A stretch of DNA of 64,000 bases, taken from assembly GCF_000308675.1 (NCBI RefSeq), contig NZ_BAGE01000048.1:124001-188000 (forward strand), read 5' to 3'. The DNA is from Nocardia paucivorans NBRC 100373 (GTDB lineage: Bacteria; Actinomycetota; Actinomycetes; Mycobacteriales; Mycobacteriaceae). Shown piece by piece: positions 16,996 through 25,323 of the stretch (the first letter of the stretch is position 1; every line of letters begins with the position of its first letter). Below the pieces are notes generated by a model, which was not told the origin of the DNA, ran no database searches, and saw only the letters and a program-made list of their open reading frames with translations. The translations under genes were made by a program, and so were the position numbers.

Positions 16996-18336
16996 TCATG
17001 CCTCTCCCGGACGCAGGTCGCGGGCCAATCGGAACCCGGCGAAGATCTGCCGACGGATGGGATGATCCCAGTTGCGGAACGTGCCTCGGCAGGCGACGGG
17101 ATCGGTACCGAACGAGCCACCGCGCAGCACCCGATAGTCGCCGCCGAAGAAGACCTCCGAATACTCCCGGTACGGGAACGCCCGAAAGCCGGGATACGGG
17201 TGGAATCCCGATGCGGTCCACTCCCATACGTCGCCGAGCAGCTGATGCACCCCGGCGGGAGTCGCGCCCGCGGGATAGGCGCCGATATCGGCAGGCTCGA
17301 GATGACGCTGGCCGAGATTGGCGGTTTCCGGCCCCGGGGCCTCGTCGCCCCAGGGATAGCGGCGGGACCGGCCGGTGACCGGGTCGAACCGCGCCGCCTT
17401 CTCCCATTCGGCCTCGGTGGGCAGGCGTTTACCCGCCCAGGTGGCGTAGGCCTGTGCCTCGTACCAGCACACGTGCACCACCGGCTGCCGCGGACGCAGC
17501 GGGGTCCGGACCCCGAACACCCGCCGCCACCAGCGTCCGTCGCCGTCCCGCTCCCAGAACTGCGGTGCCACCAGCCCGGCCTCCTGCCGATACGCCCACC
17601 CACGCTCCGACCACAGTTCGGGCCGTCGGTAACCACCGTCGTCGACGAAGGCCAGATACTGCTCGTTGGTGACCGGCGCCGCGTCGATGGCGAAACCGGG
17701 CACCTGGACCGGATGGGCGGGCCGTTCGTTGTCCAGAGCCCACGGATCGGTGGAGGTGCCCATGACGAATTCCCCGCCCGGGACGATCACCTCGCCGCCC
17801 ACCTCGGCCCTTCCCGCGGGAGCGGCGGGCGCCGAAAGCACCGGCGCGCCGGCGCGCAACTGGTGGGTGGCCAACATGGTTTCGTCGTGCTGCTGTTCGT
17901 GCTGGGCGATCATGCCGAAGGCAAAACCGCCGGCCACCAGCGGATCGCCCCGCAACGGGTTGCGCTCCAATACGTCCCAGACCTTTTCCCGCACGGCTCG
18001 CACATAGTCGCGGGCCGACGCCGGGCCCAGCAGCGGCAGAGCGGGCCGGTCGGGTCGGGCATGTTTGAAGGCGTCATAGAGCTCGTCGATATCGGTGCGC
18101 ACCGGCTCCCGACCACCGACACCACGCACCAGCCACAGCTCCTCCTGGTTGCCGATATGCGCCAGATCCCAGACCAGCGGACTCATCAACCGGGAATGCT
18201 GGGCGACGAGTTCGGTCTCGTTCACACAGTCGGTGAGGGCGGCGGTGCGGTTCCTGGCCCGGGTGAGGCTTTCGGCGATGTGCTCGCGCAGCCGCTCGGT
18301 ATCGGATCGGTCGGTACCCGGATGGTGGATGGTCAC
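16996..18336 (-). CDS. egtB: Hercynine oxygenase (EgtB)
   Basis: Non-haem iron enzyme of 446 aa that couples gamma-glutamylcysteine and hercynine to the sulfoxide using oxygen. GTG 18336 (MTIHHPG) is chosen; the upstream frame overlaps non-coding sequence. The N-terminal DinB-like domain supplies the iron histidines in WDLAHIGNQEE and in AQHEQQHDETM (HX3HXE). The C-terminal formylglycine-generating-enzyme-like domain has AYATWAGKRLPTEAEWEKAA, WEWTASGFHPYPGF and YRVLRGGSFGTDP. Usual length. It is separated from egtA by 67 bases. Confidence 0.95.
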   Translation of the reverse strand: MTIHHPGTDRSDTERLREHIAESLTRARNRTAALTDCVNETELVAQHSRLMSPLVWDLAHIGNQEELWLVRGVGGREPVRTDIDELYDAFKHARPDRPALPLLGPASARDYVRAVREKVWDVLERNPLRGDPLVAGGFAFGMIAQHEQQHDETMLATHQLRAGAPVLSAPAAPAGRAEVGGEVIVPGGEFVMGTSTDPWALDNERPAHPVQVPGFAIDAAPVTNEQYLAFVDDGGYRRPELWSERGWAYRQEAGLVAPQFWERDGDGRWWRRVFGVRTPLRPRQPVVHVCWYEAQAYATWAGKRLPTEAEWEKAARFDPVTGRSRRYPWGDEAPGPETANLGQRHLEPADIGAYPAGATPAGVHQLLGDVWEWTASGFHPYPGFRAFPYREYSEVFFGGDYRVLRGGSFGTDPVACRGTFRNWDHPIRRQIFAGFRLARDLRPGEA

Positions 18337-18403
18337 AATGGTGCTCCGCTCGATCGGGGACTGTCGGAAAAGGTGCGGGCGGACCTCGGGAATCTCCGGA
18401 TCG

Positions 18404-19708
18404 TCACGTTCGCTCCTCGGCGTCCTCCACCCCGGGCGCCGTACCGGCCCGGCAGCGCCGAATAGCGGCATGGATACGCGATGCGGGCTCGCAGGTGTGC
18501 GCGGCGGCGGCTTCCAGCACGGCCACCGCCGAGGCGCGCAGCTCGGGGTCGGTCAGCCCGTGGCGGGCGGCGTCGAGCCAGCGTTCGGCCGTCGACTCGG
18601 CGGCCGCCGTGGCATCGGCCACGGCCGTCGGGGTGGACATGAGCGCCTCGAACACCTGGGCGACAACCGCCCAACCGGCACCCGGCTGGGCGTCGATATA
18701 TCGGACCTCCAGATGCCCCGACGCGCGGACCGGCGGGAACAGGGTGGTCAGGTGGTAGTCCAGATCATTCGAATCAGGGCGACGACCGATCTCGTCGTCC
18801 AGCGCACCGGATATCCAATCCGCGAAGGTGGCGCCCGGCGGTGCGCTCCACTCGCATTCCCCCGCCGCATCGGCCGAGCCGCGGCGGCGGACACACAGCA
18901 ACGGGGCGTCCAGAGCCCACCGGGCATAGCCGACCACCGGATCGGCCCACTCCACCGCGGGAGGACGGGTGCGGGCATTGTCGAGGCGCAGCCAGGTGCG
19001 CATCCGCTGGGATGCCCAGTCCCCCACCGGTGCGCCGCGCAGAACGGGCGAGCAGGCGAAGGCCGCTACCAAAGCGGGTCCGACGGTGTAGAGGGCGCGC
19101 CAGCGGGCGGCGAGTTCGGTCCGATCGGCACCGCTGTCGACGCTGACCTGGGTGGCCGCGGTATTGCACATCATGAGCTTGCCGAAGGGGCCGATACCGG
19201 CGAAATGACGTTCCATGGCCCCATAACGCGGTAGCCGCAGCAGGCGGCGGGCGCGGCGTTCGGGGTCGGCTGCGGCGGCGACCAGGCGAATGGATCGGGC
19301 AGCCAACAGGTCGCGCAGCCGAGCGTGGTCGGCACTCAGCCGCGCGCACAATACGGTGGCGGAGGGGTAAGGGGCGCTGGAGAGTTCGATCTGCCCACCG
19401 GGTTCGATGGTGACCCGACTGCCTCCCGGAAGCGCCGAGGCGGGGGAATCGGGGACGATGGACCGCGGCGCATACGGTCCGAGTGCGTCGGCCAGCACGG
19501 CCAGTGGCGGACGCGGGGCGGCGAGGGGCCGGGTCGGCGGCGCCGATCCCCAGGCGCTGAGCCATTCCAGTTCGGCCCCGATGAGCGTCGGGGGACCCAG
19601 TTTGAAGCAGACGCCCCCTGTGTACGCCTCGGCCGCGGCGCGCGCCGACAGTTCTCCGCTCACCCGGCTACCGCCGTCCGGTTTCGGGTGTTCGAGCGTG
19701 ACCGCCAT
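18404..19708 (-). CDS. egtA: Glutamate-cysteine ligase of ergothioneine pathway (EgtA)
   Basis: ATP-dependent ligase of 434 aa that makes gamma-glutamylcysteine for EgtB. ATG 19708 (MAVTLEHPKPDG) is preceded by GGGAGG; the track of codons further upstream to 19975 belongs to the divergent promoter region. The GCS2-type motifs are visible: IGAELEWL near the N-terminus, VTIEPGGQIELSSAPYPS, LMMCNTAATQVSVD, and a C-terminal LEVRYIDAQPG. First gene of egtABCD and divergent from the probable egtE. Confidence 0.92.
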   Translation of the reverse strand: MAVTLEHPKPDGGSRVSGELSARAAAEAYTGGVCFKLGPPTLIGAELEWLSAWGSAPPTRPLAAPRPPLAVLADALGPYAPRSIVPDSPASALPGGSRVTIEPGGQIELSSAPYPSATVLCARLSADHARLRDLLAARSIRLVAAAADPERRARRLLRLPRYGAMERHFAGIGPFGKLMMCNTAATQVSVDSGADRTELAARWRALYTVGPALVAAFACSPVLRGAPVGDWASQRMRTWLRLDNARTRPPAVEWADPVVGYARWALDAPLLCVRRRGSADAAGECEWSAPPGATFADWISGALDDEIGRRPDSNDLDYHLTTLFPPVRASGHLEVRYIDAQPGAGWAVVAQVFEALMSTPTAVADATAAAESTAERWLDAARHGLTDPELRASAVAVLEAAAAHTCEPASRIHAAIRRCRAGTAPGVEDAEERT

Positions 19709-19989
19709 ACCAACCTCCCGTGGGGTGCTCACATCTTCGTATCGGGGTTGTCGGTCGCCGTGATATGCGTACTGGGGTTCGTCGCTGGGTGGATTCGCCG
19801 ATCCCGGGGAGGGGACCGGAGGGTCGGGTGGGCCCCCGTCTCGTTCGATCTGGGGACTCGATTCGCTCGTTCGGTTGTCGCGGCGCCGCCTCGGAAACCG
19901 GTGTGCAAACCAGGGTAGCGGCGGAAAACGACATTCATCATCCCGGCGAGGACATCGAGGTCGCATAGGGTCCACATAGGGTCGATGAC

Positions 19990-21162
19990 ATGCTTGATCG
20001 ACAACGCGTACGCCATGACACCCCCGGTGTGGGCTCGGGCACGGTCTTTCTCGACAGCGCGGGCTCGTCGTTGCCTCCCCGGGTGGTCACCGACACCGTG
20101 ATCGCGCATCTGCGCCGAGAGGCCGAGATCGGTGGTTACCGGGCCGCGAACGAACGTCTGGGTGATCTGGCCGCGGTGAAGGACGCCGTGGCCGCATTGC
20201 TCGGTACCGTGCCCGAGACCATCGCCCTGAGCGATAGCGCCACCCGCGCCTGGACCGACTTCTTCTACTCGGTGCCGTTGAAACCGGGCGATCGCATCCT
20301 CATCTCCGGCTCCGACTACGCCAGTAACGCCATCGCGGCCCTGCACCGGGCCCGAGCGATCGGCGCCGAGGTCGAGCACATTCCCGGTGACGACACCGGC
20401 CAGATCGATCTGGACGCATTCGCCCGAATGGTCGACGAGCGGGTGGCGCTGGTATCGCTGCTGCACGTCCCGACCAATGGCGGATTGGTGAATCCGGTCG
20501 CCGAGGCCACCCGGATCGCACACGATGTGGGCGCGTTGGTCCTGCTGGACGCCTGCCAGTCGGCCGGCCAGCTCCCGCTCGACACCGCCGAACTCGGTGT
20601 CGACGCTCTCTCGGCCACCGGACGTAAATGGTTGCGCGGGCCGCGCGGCACCGGCTTCTTGTACGTACGCGCGGGACTCGTCTCCAAGCTGGAACCAGGG
20701 CGGCTGGATCTGCACAGCGCTCGGTGGATTGCGCCCGACGACTACCGCCCGGCTGCCGACGCCACCCGTTTCGAGTTCTGGGAGCACGATGTGGCCGCCC
20801 GCCTCGGTCTCGGCGCCGCCGTCCGATATCTGCTCGAACTCGGGCCGCACGAGGTGTACGCCGCCGTTGCGGCCCGAGCCGAATACCTGCGCACCGCCTT
20901 GGCCGATCTGCCGCGGGTACGGCTACACGATCTGGGGGTACGACACAGCGGCATCGTCTCGTTCACCGTCGACGGTGTCGAACCGGTCGAGGTACGTGAC
21001 CGACTCCTGGAACGAGATATCACGGTAACCGTGAGTCACCGCGGGTCCACCCTGCTCGATATGACCGCACGCGGACTGGACGCGGTGGTCCGCGCCTCAC
21101 CGCACTATTTCGTCGATTTCGACGAACTCGACCGGTTCGTCACCGCCGTGGCCGCGTTCTGA
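19990..21162 (+). CDS. egtE: Class-V aminotransferase-fold PLP enzyme, probable EgtE
   Basis: PLP enzyme of 390 aa of the NifS/class-V fold. The PLP lysine is in DALSATGRKWLRGPRGTGFL, with LLDACQSAGQLPLD supplying the conserved Asp and Gln that hold the cofactor. EgtE is the C-S lyase that releases ergothioneine from hercynylcysteine sulfoxide. The assignment rests on fold and on the adjacent egtABCD genes. In mycobacteria egtE lies downstream of egtD on the same strand, while here the gene is divergent from egtA. A cysteine desulfurase-like or isopenicillin-epimerase-like role is the alternative. Confidence 0.72.
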   Translation: MLDRQRVRHDTPGVGSGTVFLDSAGSSLPPRVVTDTVIAHLRREAEIGGYRAANERLGDLAAVKDAVAALLGTVPETIALSDSATRAWTDFFYSVPLKPGDRILISGSDYASNAIAALHRARAIGAEVEHIPGDDTGQIDLDAFARMVDERVALVSLLHVPTNGGLVNPVAEATRIAHDVGALVLLDACQSAGQLPLDTAELGVDALSATGRKWLRGPRGTGFLYVRAGLVSKLEPGRLDLHSARWIAPDDYRPAADATRFEFWEHDVAARLGLGAAVRYLLELGPHEVYAAVAARAEYLRTALADLPRVRLHDLGVRHSGIVSFTVDGVEPVEVRDRLLERDITVTVSHRGSTLLDMTARGLDAVVRASPHYFVDFDELDRFVTAVAAF

Positions 21163-21169
21163 CCGATCC

Positions 21170-21195
21170 TCGACCCGCCCGACGCGCGGGGTCGA
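21170..21195 (+). terminator. Hairpin after egtE
   Basis: TCGACCCGC pairs with GCGGGGTCGA (one bulged G) 7 bases after the egtE stop. There is no T-run. A modest terminator candidate. Confidence 0.4.
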
Positions 21196-21292
21196 ATACG
21201 AAAAGCCGAAGGGAGTTAACAGTCTTCGCATCCGTCTGGATAGTGGAGAGAGGCCCACAAGGGGCCGACTACTACGGCCGAGGAGCGTGACG

Positions 21293-22945
21293 TTGAGCAG
21301 GTTCACCGATGAGATGTATGCGACCGCAAGGGAAACAACCCGAGGTCTGGTGACCGGTGAGCCGGACTCTCCCCTCCGGCAGACCTGGGCCGAGATCCAT
21401 ACCATCGCTCGTCGGATCGCGGGGGGCCTGGCCTCCGCCGGAATCGGCCATGGAGACGCGGTTGGGGTGCTGGCCGGACTACCGGTCGATATCGCCCCCA
21501 CCTGCCAGGCGATCTGGATGCGCGGGGCCTCCATCACCATGTTGCATCAGCCGACGCCGCGCACCGATCTGGCGGTCTGGGCCCGGGACACCGAAACCGT
21601 ACTGACCATGATCGACGCGGGAGCGGTGGTCCTCGGCTCCCCGTTCGAGGCCGCCGAACCCCTGCTCCGGGAACGCGGGATCACCGTGGTCCATGTCGAC
21701 CGCCTGCGCGAGGGCCACGACATCGACCCGGTGCCCACCGCGGAAACCGATATCGCGCTCCAACAGTTGACCTCCGGTTCCACCGGGTCTCCGAAGGCCG
21801 TGCAGATCACCCACGAGAACTTCTTCGTCAACGCCTACGCCATGTTCAACCGGGTCAAGTTCCAGTTGGACAACGATGTGATGGTCAGTTGGCTGCCGTT
21901 GTTTCACGATATGGGGATGATCGGGTTCCTCAGCGTGCCCATGCAATTCGGCGCCGAGGTGGTGTGCGTGACGCCGATGGACTTCCTGGCTCGCCCCATC
22001 CTGTGGGCAGAACTCATCGACAAATATCGCGGAACGGTCACCGCGGCACCGAACTTCGCCTACGCCCTACTGGCCCGCAGGCTGCGCCGTACCACGCCGG
22101 GAACACTGGACCTGAGCAGCGTCCGCTACATGTGGAACGGAGCCGAACCGGTCGATCCGGCCACCATGGAAGACCTCGCCGAGGCCGGAAAACCCTTTGG
22201 TCTCAGCCCGGCGGCCCTCACCCCCGTATACGGCATGGCCGAGACCACCCTGGCCGTTTCCATTCCCGACCCGGGCCGCGGCCTGGTGCTCGACACCGTG
22301 GACGCCGATCTGTTGGAGGCGATCGGCAAGGCGGTTCCGGTGCACGAGGACGAGACGGGCCGGCACACGGCGCGCCGGCTGCCCACCTTGGGGTATCTCG
22401 TCGACGATCTGGAGGGCCGAATCGTCGACGCCGAACGGCAGCCGCTGCCCATCCGTTCGGTCGGCGTCATCGAACTCCGCGGTAAGGCGGTCACTTCCGG
22501 TTATGTCACCGTGGACGGTTTCCGCCCCGCCCAGGACGCGGACGGCTGGCTCGACACCGGTGATATCGGCTATTTCACCGAAGAAGGACTGATCGTGGTG
22601 TGCGGCCGGATCAAGGACGTCATCATCATGGGCGGCCGCAATATCTTCCCCACCGATATCGAACGCGCCGCCCTGCGGGTTCGCGGGGTTCGTCCGGGCA
22701 ATGCCGTGGCGGTTCGGTTGGACGCCGGCGAAAAACGGGAAAGCTTCGCGGTGGTGGTGGAAAGCAATGAGCACCAGAACCCGGACGAGGTGAAACGCAT
22801 CGAACACGAAATCGTGCACGAGGTCTTCGGCGAGGTCGGGGCACGCCCACGCTCGGTCACCGTGCTCGGGCCCGGCGCCCTGCCCAAGACGTCCTCGGGC
22901 AAACTGCGCCGGGCGGCGACGGCGGCGCATCTGTCGGGAAACTGA
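21293..22945 (+). CDS. Pks16/FadD-like fatty acyl-AMP ligase
   Basis: Acyl-adenylating enzyme of about 550 aa. TTG 21293 has AGGAG at 21281-21285 with good spacing, whereas GTG 21287 is too close to it. The P-loop is LTSGSTGSPKAVQITHENFF. Further motifs are WLPLFHDMGMIGFLSVP, WNGAEPV, YGMAETTLAVS, the DTGDIGYFTEEGL hinge region, RIKDVIIMGGRNIFPTDIE and the C-terminal PKTSSGKLRR lysine. The pattern resembles fatty acyl-AMP ligases that load acyl chains onto carrier proteins. The surrounding gene order resembles M. tuberculosis Rv1010-Rv1021, where Pks16 (Rv1013), an acyl-ligase-like protein of similar size, is encoded. No carrier protein or PKS is adjacent. Confidence 0.78.
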   Translation: MSRFTDEMYATARETTRGLVTGEPDSPLRQTWAEIHTIARRIAGGLASAGIGHGDAVGVLAGLPVDIAPTCQAIWMRGASITMLHQPTPRTDLAVWARDTETVLTMIDAGAVVLGSPFEAAEPLLRERGITVVHVDRLREGHDIDPVPTAETDIALQQLTSGSTGSPKAVQITHENFFVNAYAMFNRVKFQLDNDVMVSWLPLFHDMGMIGFLSVPMQFGAEVVCVTPMDFLARPILWAELIDKYRGTVTAAPNFAYALLARRLRRTTPGTLDLSSVRYMWNGAEPVDPATMEDLAEAGKPFGLSPAALTPVYGMAETTLAVSIPDPGRGLVLDTVDADLLEAIGKAVPVHEDETGRHTARRLPTLGYLVDDLEGRIVDAERQPLPIRSVGVIELRGKAVTSGYVTVDGFRPAQDADGWLDTGDIGYFTEEGLIVVCGRIKDVIIMGGRNIFPTDIERAALRVRGVRPGNAVAVRLDAGEKRESFAVVVESNEHQNPDEVKRIEHEIVHEVFGEVGARPRSVTVLGPGALPKTSSGKLRRAATAAHLSGN

Positions 22946-22960
22946 CCACCGCCGGACGAC

Positions 22961-24145
22961 TCAGCCGGTGGGGACCATATCGGCGTTGTACACGAGGATG
23001 CCGAGCACCAAACCGACCACCAGGCCGGCACCGGCGGCGATCGCGGCCCATTTACCCCACGGCTCACCCTTGTTGTGTCCGATCAGGCCCAGGACTATTC
23101 CGGCGGGGCCGAACAGGATGGGGCAGAACAGCAGGCTGACAGCGGCGCAGAGGAAGCCGAGGATGGAAAAGATCTGCGGACCCGAACGCTCCTGTTCGGT
23201 TTCGCCGTAGGGCTCGTACGCCTGTTCGGGGTATGACGGGTAGCCCTCGCCGTGGCCGGGCTCGGAAGCGCCGTAGTCCGGTTCACCGCTCTGCCAGGGT
23301 TGCTGTGCCCGCCATTCCGGCCGACCACCGGGCGCGCCGGGTGGCGGCGGATAACCGGGAGCGCCACCGGGCGGATAGGCGCCCGGCCGACCCGGGTCCC
23401 ATCGGGGCTCGGGCGACCGTCCGGGTCCGCCCGGGGGCGCACCGGGCGGATAGGGCCCTGGACCGGGACCCCACCGTTGTTCGGGCGGCCGTCCGCCCGG
23501 CGGGTAGGGACCGCCCGGTCCGGGTCCCCATGGCGCCTCGGGCGGCCGTCCGCCCGGCGGATAGCCACTCGCCGGCCCGGGTCCCCACCGTGGGCCGCCC
23601 GGCGGGGGTCCAGGCGGTCCACCCGGCGGCGGGCCGGACGGCGGGGGTCCAGGCGGCACCCCACCCGGCGGCACCCCACCCGGCGGTGGGCCGGACGGCG
23701 GCGGGCCGGACGGCGGTGGGCCGGACGGCGGCGGAGGACGGTCGATATCGGAAGCACCGAGGTCCGGCGGTTTCGGCGCTCTCGCCGGGGGCTCGTGCGA
23801 GGTCGTGCTCGCCGGAGTGTCGAGTCCCTTCCGCGAAGGGGGGCTTTCCTCCCCACCGCGTTCCTCCGAGGGATGTTCGGCCGACCACGCCTGCGTCGGC
23901 ACATCCTCCGGCGACTGCTCGGACCAAGCGCGCGGTGGTGTTTCCTCCGGAGGTGGGGCGGGCCACACCTCGGTCGGCAGATCGGCATCCGGCTCGTTCA
24001 CCACGCCGGGTTGTCCGCCCTTCGTCTTCGGACGGTGCTCGGCGGCGCCGGAGCCTTCCGGAGCGGTCTCCGACTCCTCCGACGGGATGTCATCGGGCGA
24101 CCCCGGTGGTCGATCGGGGGGGCGCGGGTCCTCTGGCGTGCTCAT
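22961..24145 (-). CDS. Proline-rich membrane protein with C-terminal DUF4190-like helices
   Basis: Protein of 394 aa. Residues 1-130 are acidic with repeated W-containing pieces (VWPAPPPEETPPRAWSEQ; DVPTQAWSAEHPSEE). Residues 140-300 are Pro/Gly repeats (PPSGPPPSG; YPPGGRPPE...WGPGP). The last about 75 residues hold two membrane helices (FSILGFLCAAVSLLFCPILF; WAAIAAGAGLVVGLVLGILV) resembling DUF4190. The Pro-rich part is probably cytoplasmic or cell-wall spanning. The function is unknown; similar proteins are common in mycolata. It converges on the acyl ligase gene. Confidence 0.75.
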   Translation of the reverse strand: MSTPEDPRPPDRPPGSPDDIPSEESETAPEGSGAAEHRPKTKGGQPGVVNEPDADLPTEVWPAPPPEETPPRAWSEQSPEDVPTQAWSAEHPSEERGGEESPPSRKGLDTPASTTSHEPPARAPKPPDLGASDIDRPPPPSGPPPSGPPPSGPPPGGVPPGGVPPGPPPSGPPPGGPPGPPPGGPRWGPGPASGYPPGGRPPEAPWGPGPGGPYPPGGRPPEQRWGPGPGPYPPGAPPGGPGRSPEPRWDPGRPGAYPPGGAPGYPPPPGAPGGRPEWRAQQPWQSGEPDYGASEPGHGEGYPSYPEQAYEPYGETEQERSGPQIFSILGFLCAAVSLLFCPILFGPAGIVLGLIGHNKGEPWGKWAAIAAGAGLVVGLVLGILVYNADMVPTG

Positions 24146-24271
24146 AACGCTCTCCTCGTTCGTCGGTCACGACATATCGGTGGAGCGAGCGGCAGGGCTG
24201 CGGTGAACCAATCAGCGGTGCATACCTGCCAGTATGCTCCGCATCGGCGGCGATACGGGACCTTGAAACGG

Positions 24272-24304
24272 CGAACGGTCCGGATCGATGATCCGGACCG
24301 TTCG
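24272..24304 (-). terminator. Perfect 15-bp hairpin terminator after prs
   Basis: CGAACGGTCCGGATC at 24272-24286 is the exact complement of 24290-24304, with a 3-base loop. It lies 38 bases downstream of the prs stop and probably ends the glmU-prs transcript. Confidence 0.75.
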
Positions 24305-24342
24305 AAAGAATCGTCGAAGCGCTTGCCGAAAATGTGAGCGGG

Positions 24343-25323
24343 TCAGGCGTGCCCGTTGAACAGCCCGGTCACCGAGCCGTTCTCGAAAACCTCACGAATG
24401 GTGCGAGCCAGCAGCGGAGCAATGGACAGCACCGTCAGCTGCGGGAACTTCTTGTCCTCGGTGATGGGGAGCGTATTGGTCACCACGACCTCCTTGGCAC
24501 CGCAGGAGGCCAGCCGCTCGGCGGCGGGCGAGCTCAGCACACCGTGGGTCGCGGCGATCACCACATCCCCGGCGCCCGCCTCCTTCAGCACCTTCACCGC
24601 ACCCGCGATGGTGCCACCGGTATCGATCATGTCGTCGATCAGAATGCAGGTCCGGCCCTCGACCTCACCGACCACCCGGTTGGACTTCACCTGGTTGGGG
24701 ACCAGCGGATCCCGGGTCTTGTGGATGAACGCCAGCGGAGCGCCGTCCAGGGAGTCGGCCCACTTCTCCGCCACCCGGACCCGACCCGAATCGGGCGAGA
24801 CCACCGTGATGTCCTGCAGGCTGTAGTTGGTCCGGATGTGCTCGGCCAACTGCAACTGGGCGTGCATATGGTCGACCGGACCGTCGAAGAAGCCTTGGAT
24901 CTGGTCGGTGTGCAGGTCGACGGTGATGATGCGATCCGCACCCGCGGTCTTGAGCAGATCGGCGACCAGACGAGCGGAGATGGGCTCGCGGCCGCGGTGC
25001 TTCTTGTCCTGGCGGGCGTAGGGGTAGAACGGCAGGATCGCGGTGATGCGCTTGGCCGAACCGCGCTTGAGCGCGTCGAGCATGATGAGCTGCTCCATCA
25101 GCCAGTGATTCAGCGGCGCCGGATAACTCTGCAGTACGAAGGCGTCGGAACCGCGAACCGACTCCTCGAAACGGACGAAGATCTCGCCGTTGGCGAAATC
25201 ACGCGCCGTCTGCGGTGTGACCTGGACGTCCAGTTCCTTGGCGACCTGCTCGGCCAACTCGGGGTGGGAACGCCCGGCAAAGAGCATCAGGTTCTTCTGG
25301 TTATCGATCCATGACGCGGTCAC
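24343..25323 (-). CDS. prs: Ribose-phosphate pyrophosphokinase
   Basis: Makes PRPP from ribose-5-phosphate and ATP for nucleotides, histidine, tryptophan and decaprenyl-phospho-arabinose. It has 326 aa, full length. The N-terminal LMLFAGRSHPELAEQ, FANGEIFVRFEESVRG, ILPFYPYARQDKKHRGREPI (catalytic flexible loop region), the PRPP loop CILIDDMIDTGGTI and HGVLSSPA are all present. Its GTG at 25323 uses the final G of the glmU TAG stop, so the pair is translationally coupled. Confidence 0.97.
   Translation of the reverse strand: MTASWIDNQKNLMLFAGRSHPELAEQVAKELDVQVTPQTARDFANGEIFVRFEESVRGSDAFVLQSYPAPLNHWLMEQLIMLDALKRGSAKRITAILPFYPYARQDKKHRGREPISARLVADLLKTAGADRIITVDLHTDQIQGFFDGPVDHMHAQLQLAEHIRTNYSLQDITVVSPDSGRVRVAEKWADSLDGAPLAFIHKTRDPLVPNQVKSNRVVGEVEGRTCILIDDMIDTGGTIAGAVKVLKEAGAGDVVIAATHGVLSSPAAERLASCGAKEVVVTNTLPITEDKKFPQLTVLSIAPLLARTIREVFENGSVTGLFNGHA

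Noticed and set aside
23440..23745. Regularly repeated GC-rich units, considered as a CRISPR array
   Set aside because: The repeats are in frame, imperfect and encode Pro/Gly motifs of a membrane protein; there are no unique spacers.
24334..25314. Plus-strand open frame of 326 codons
   Set aside because: Exact shadow of prs, which is unmistakable on the minus strand.
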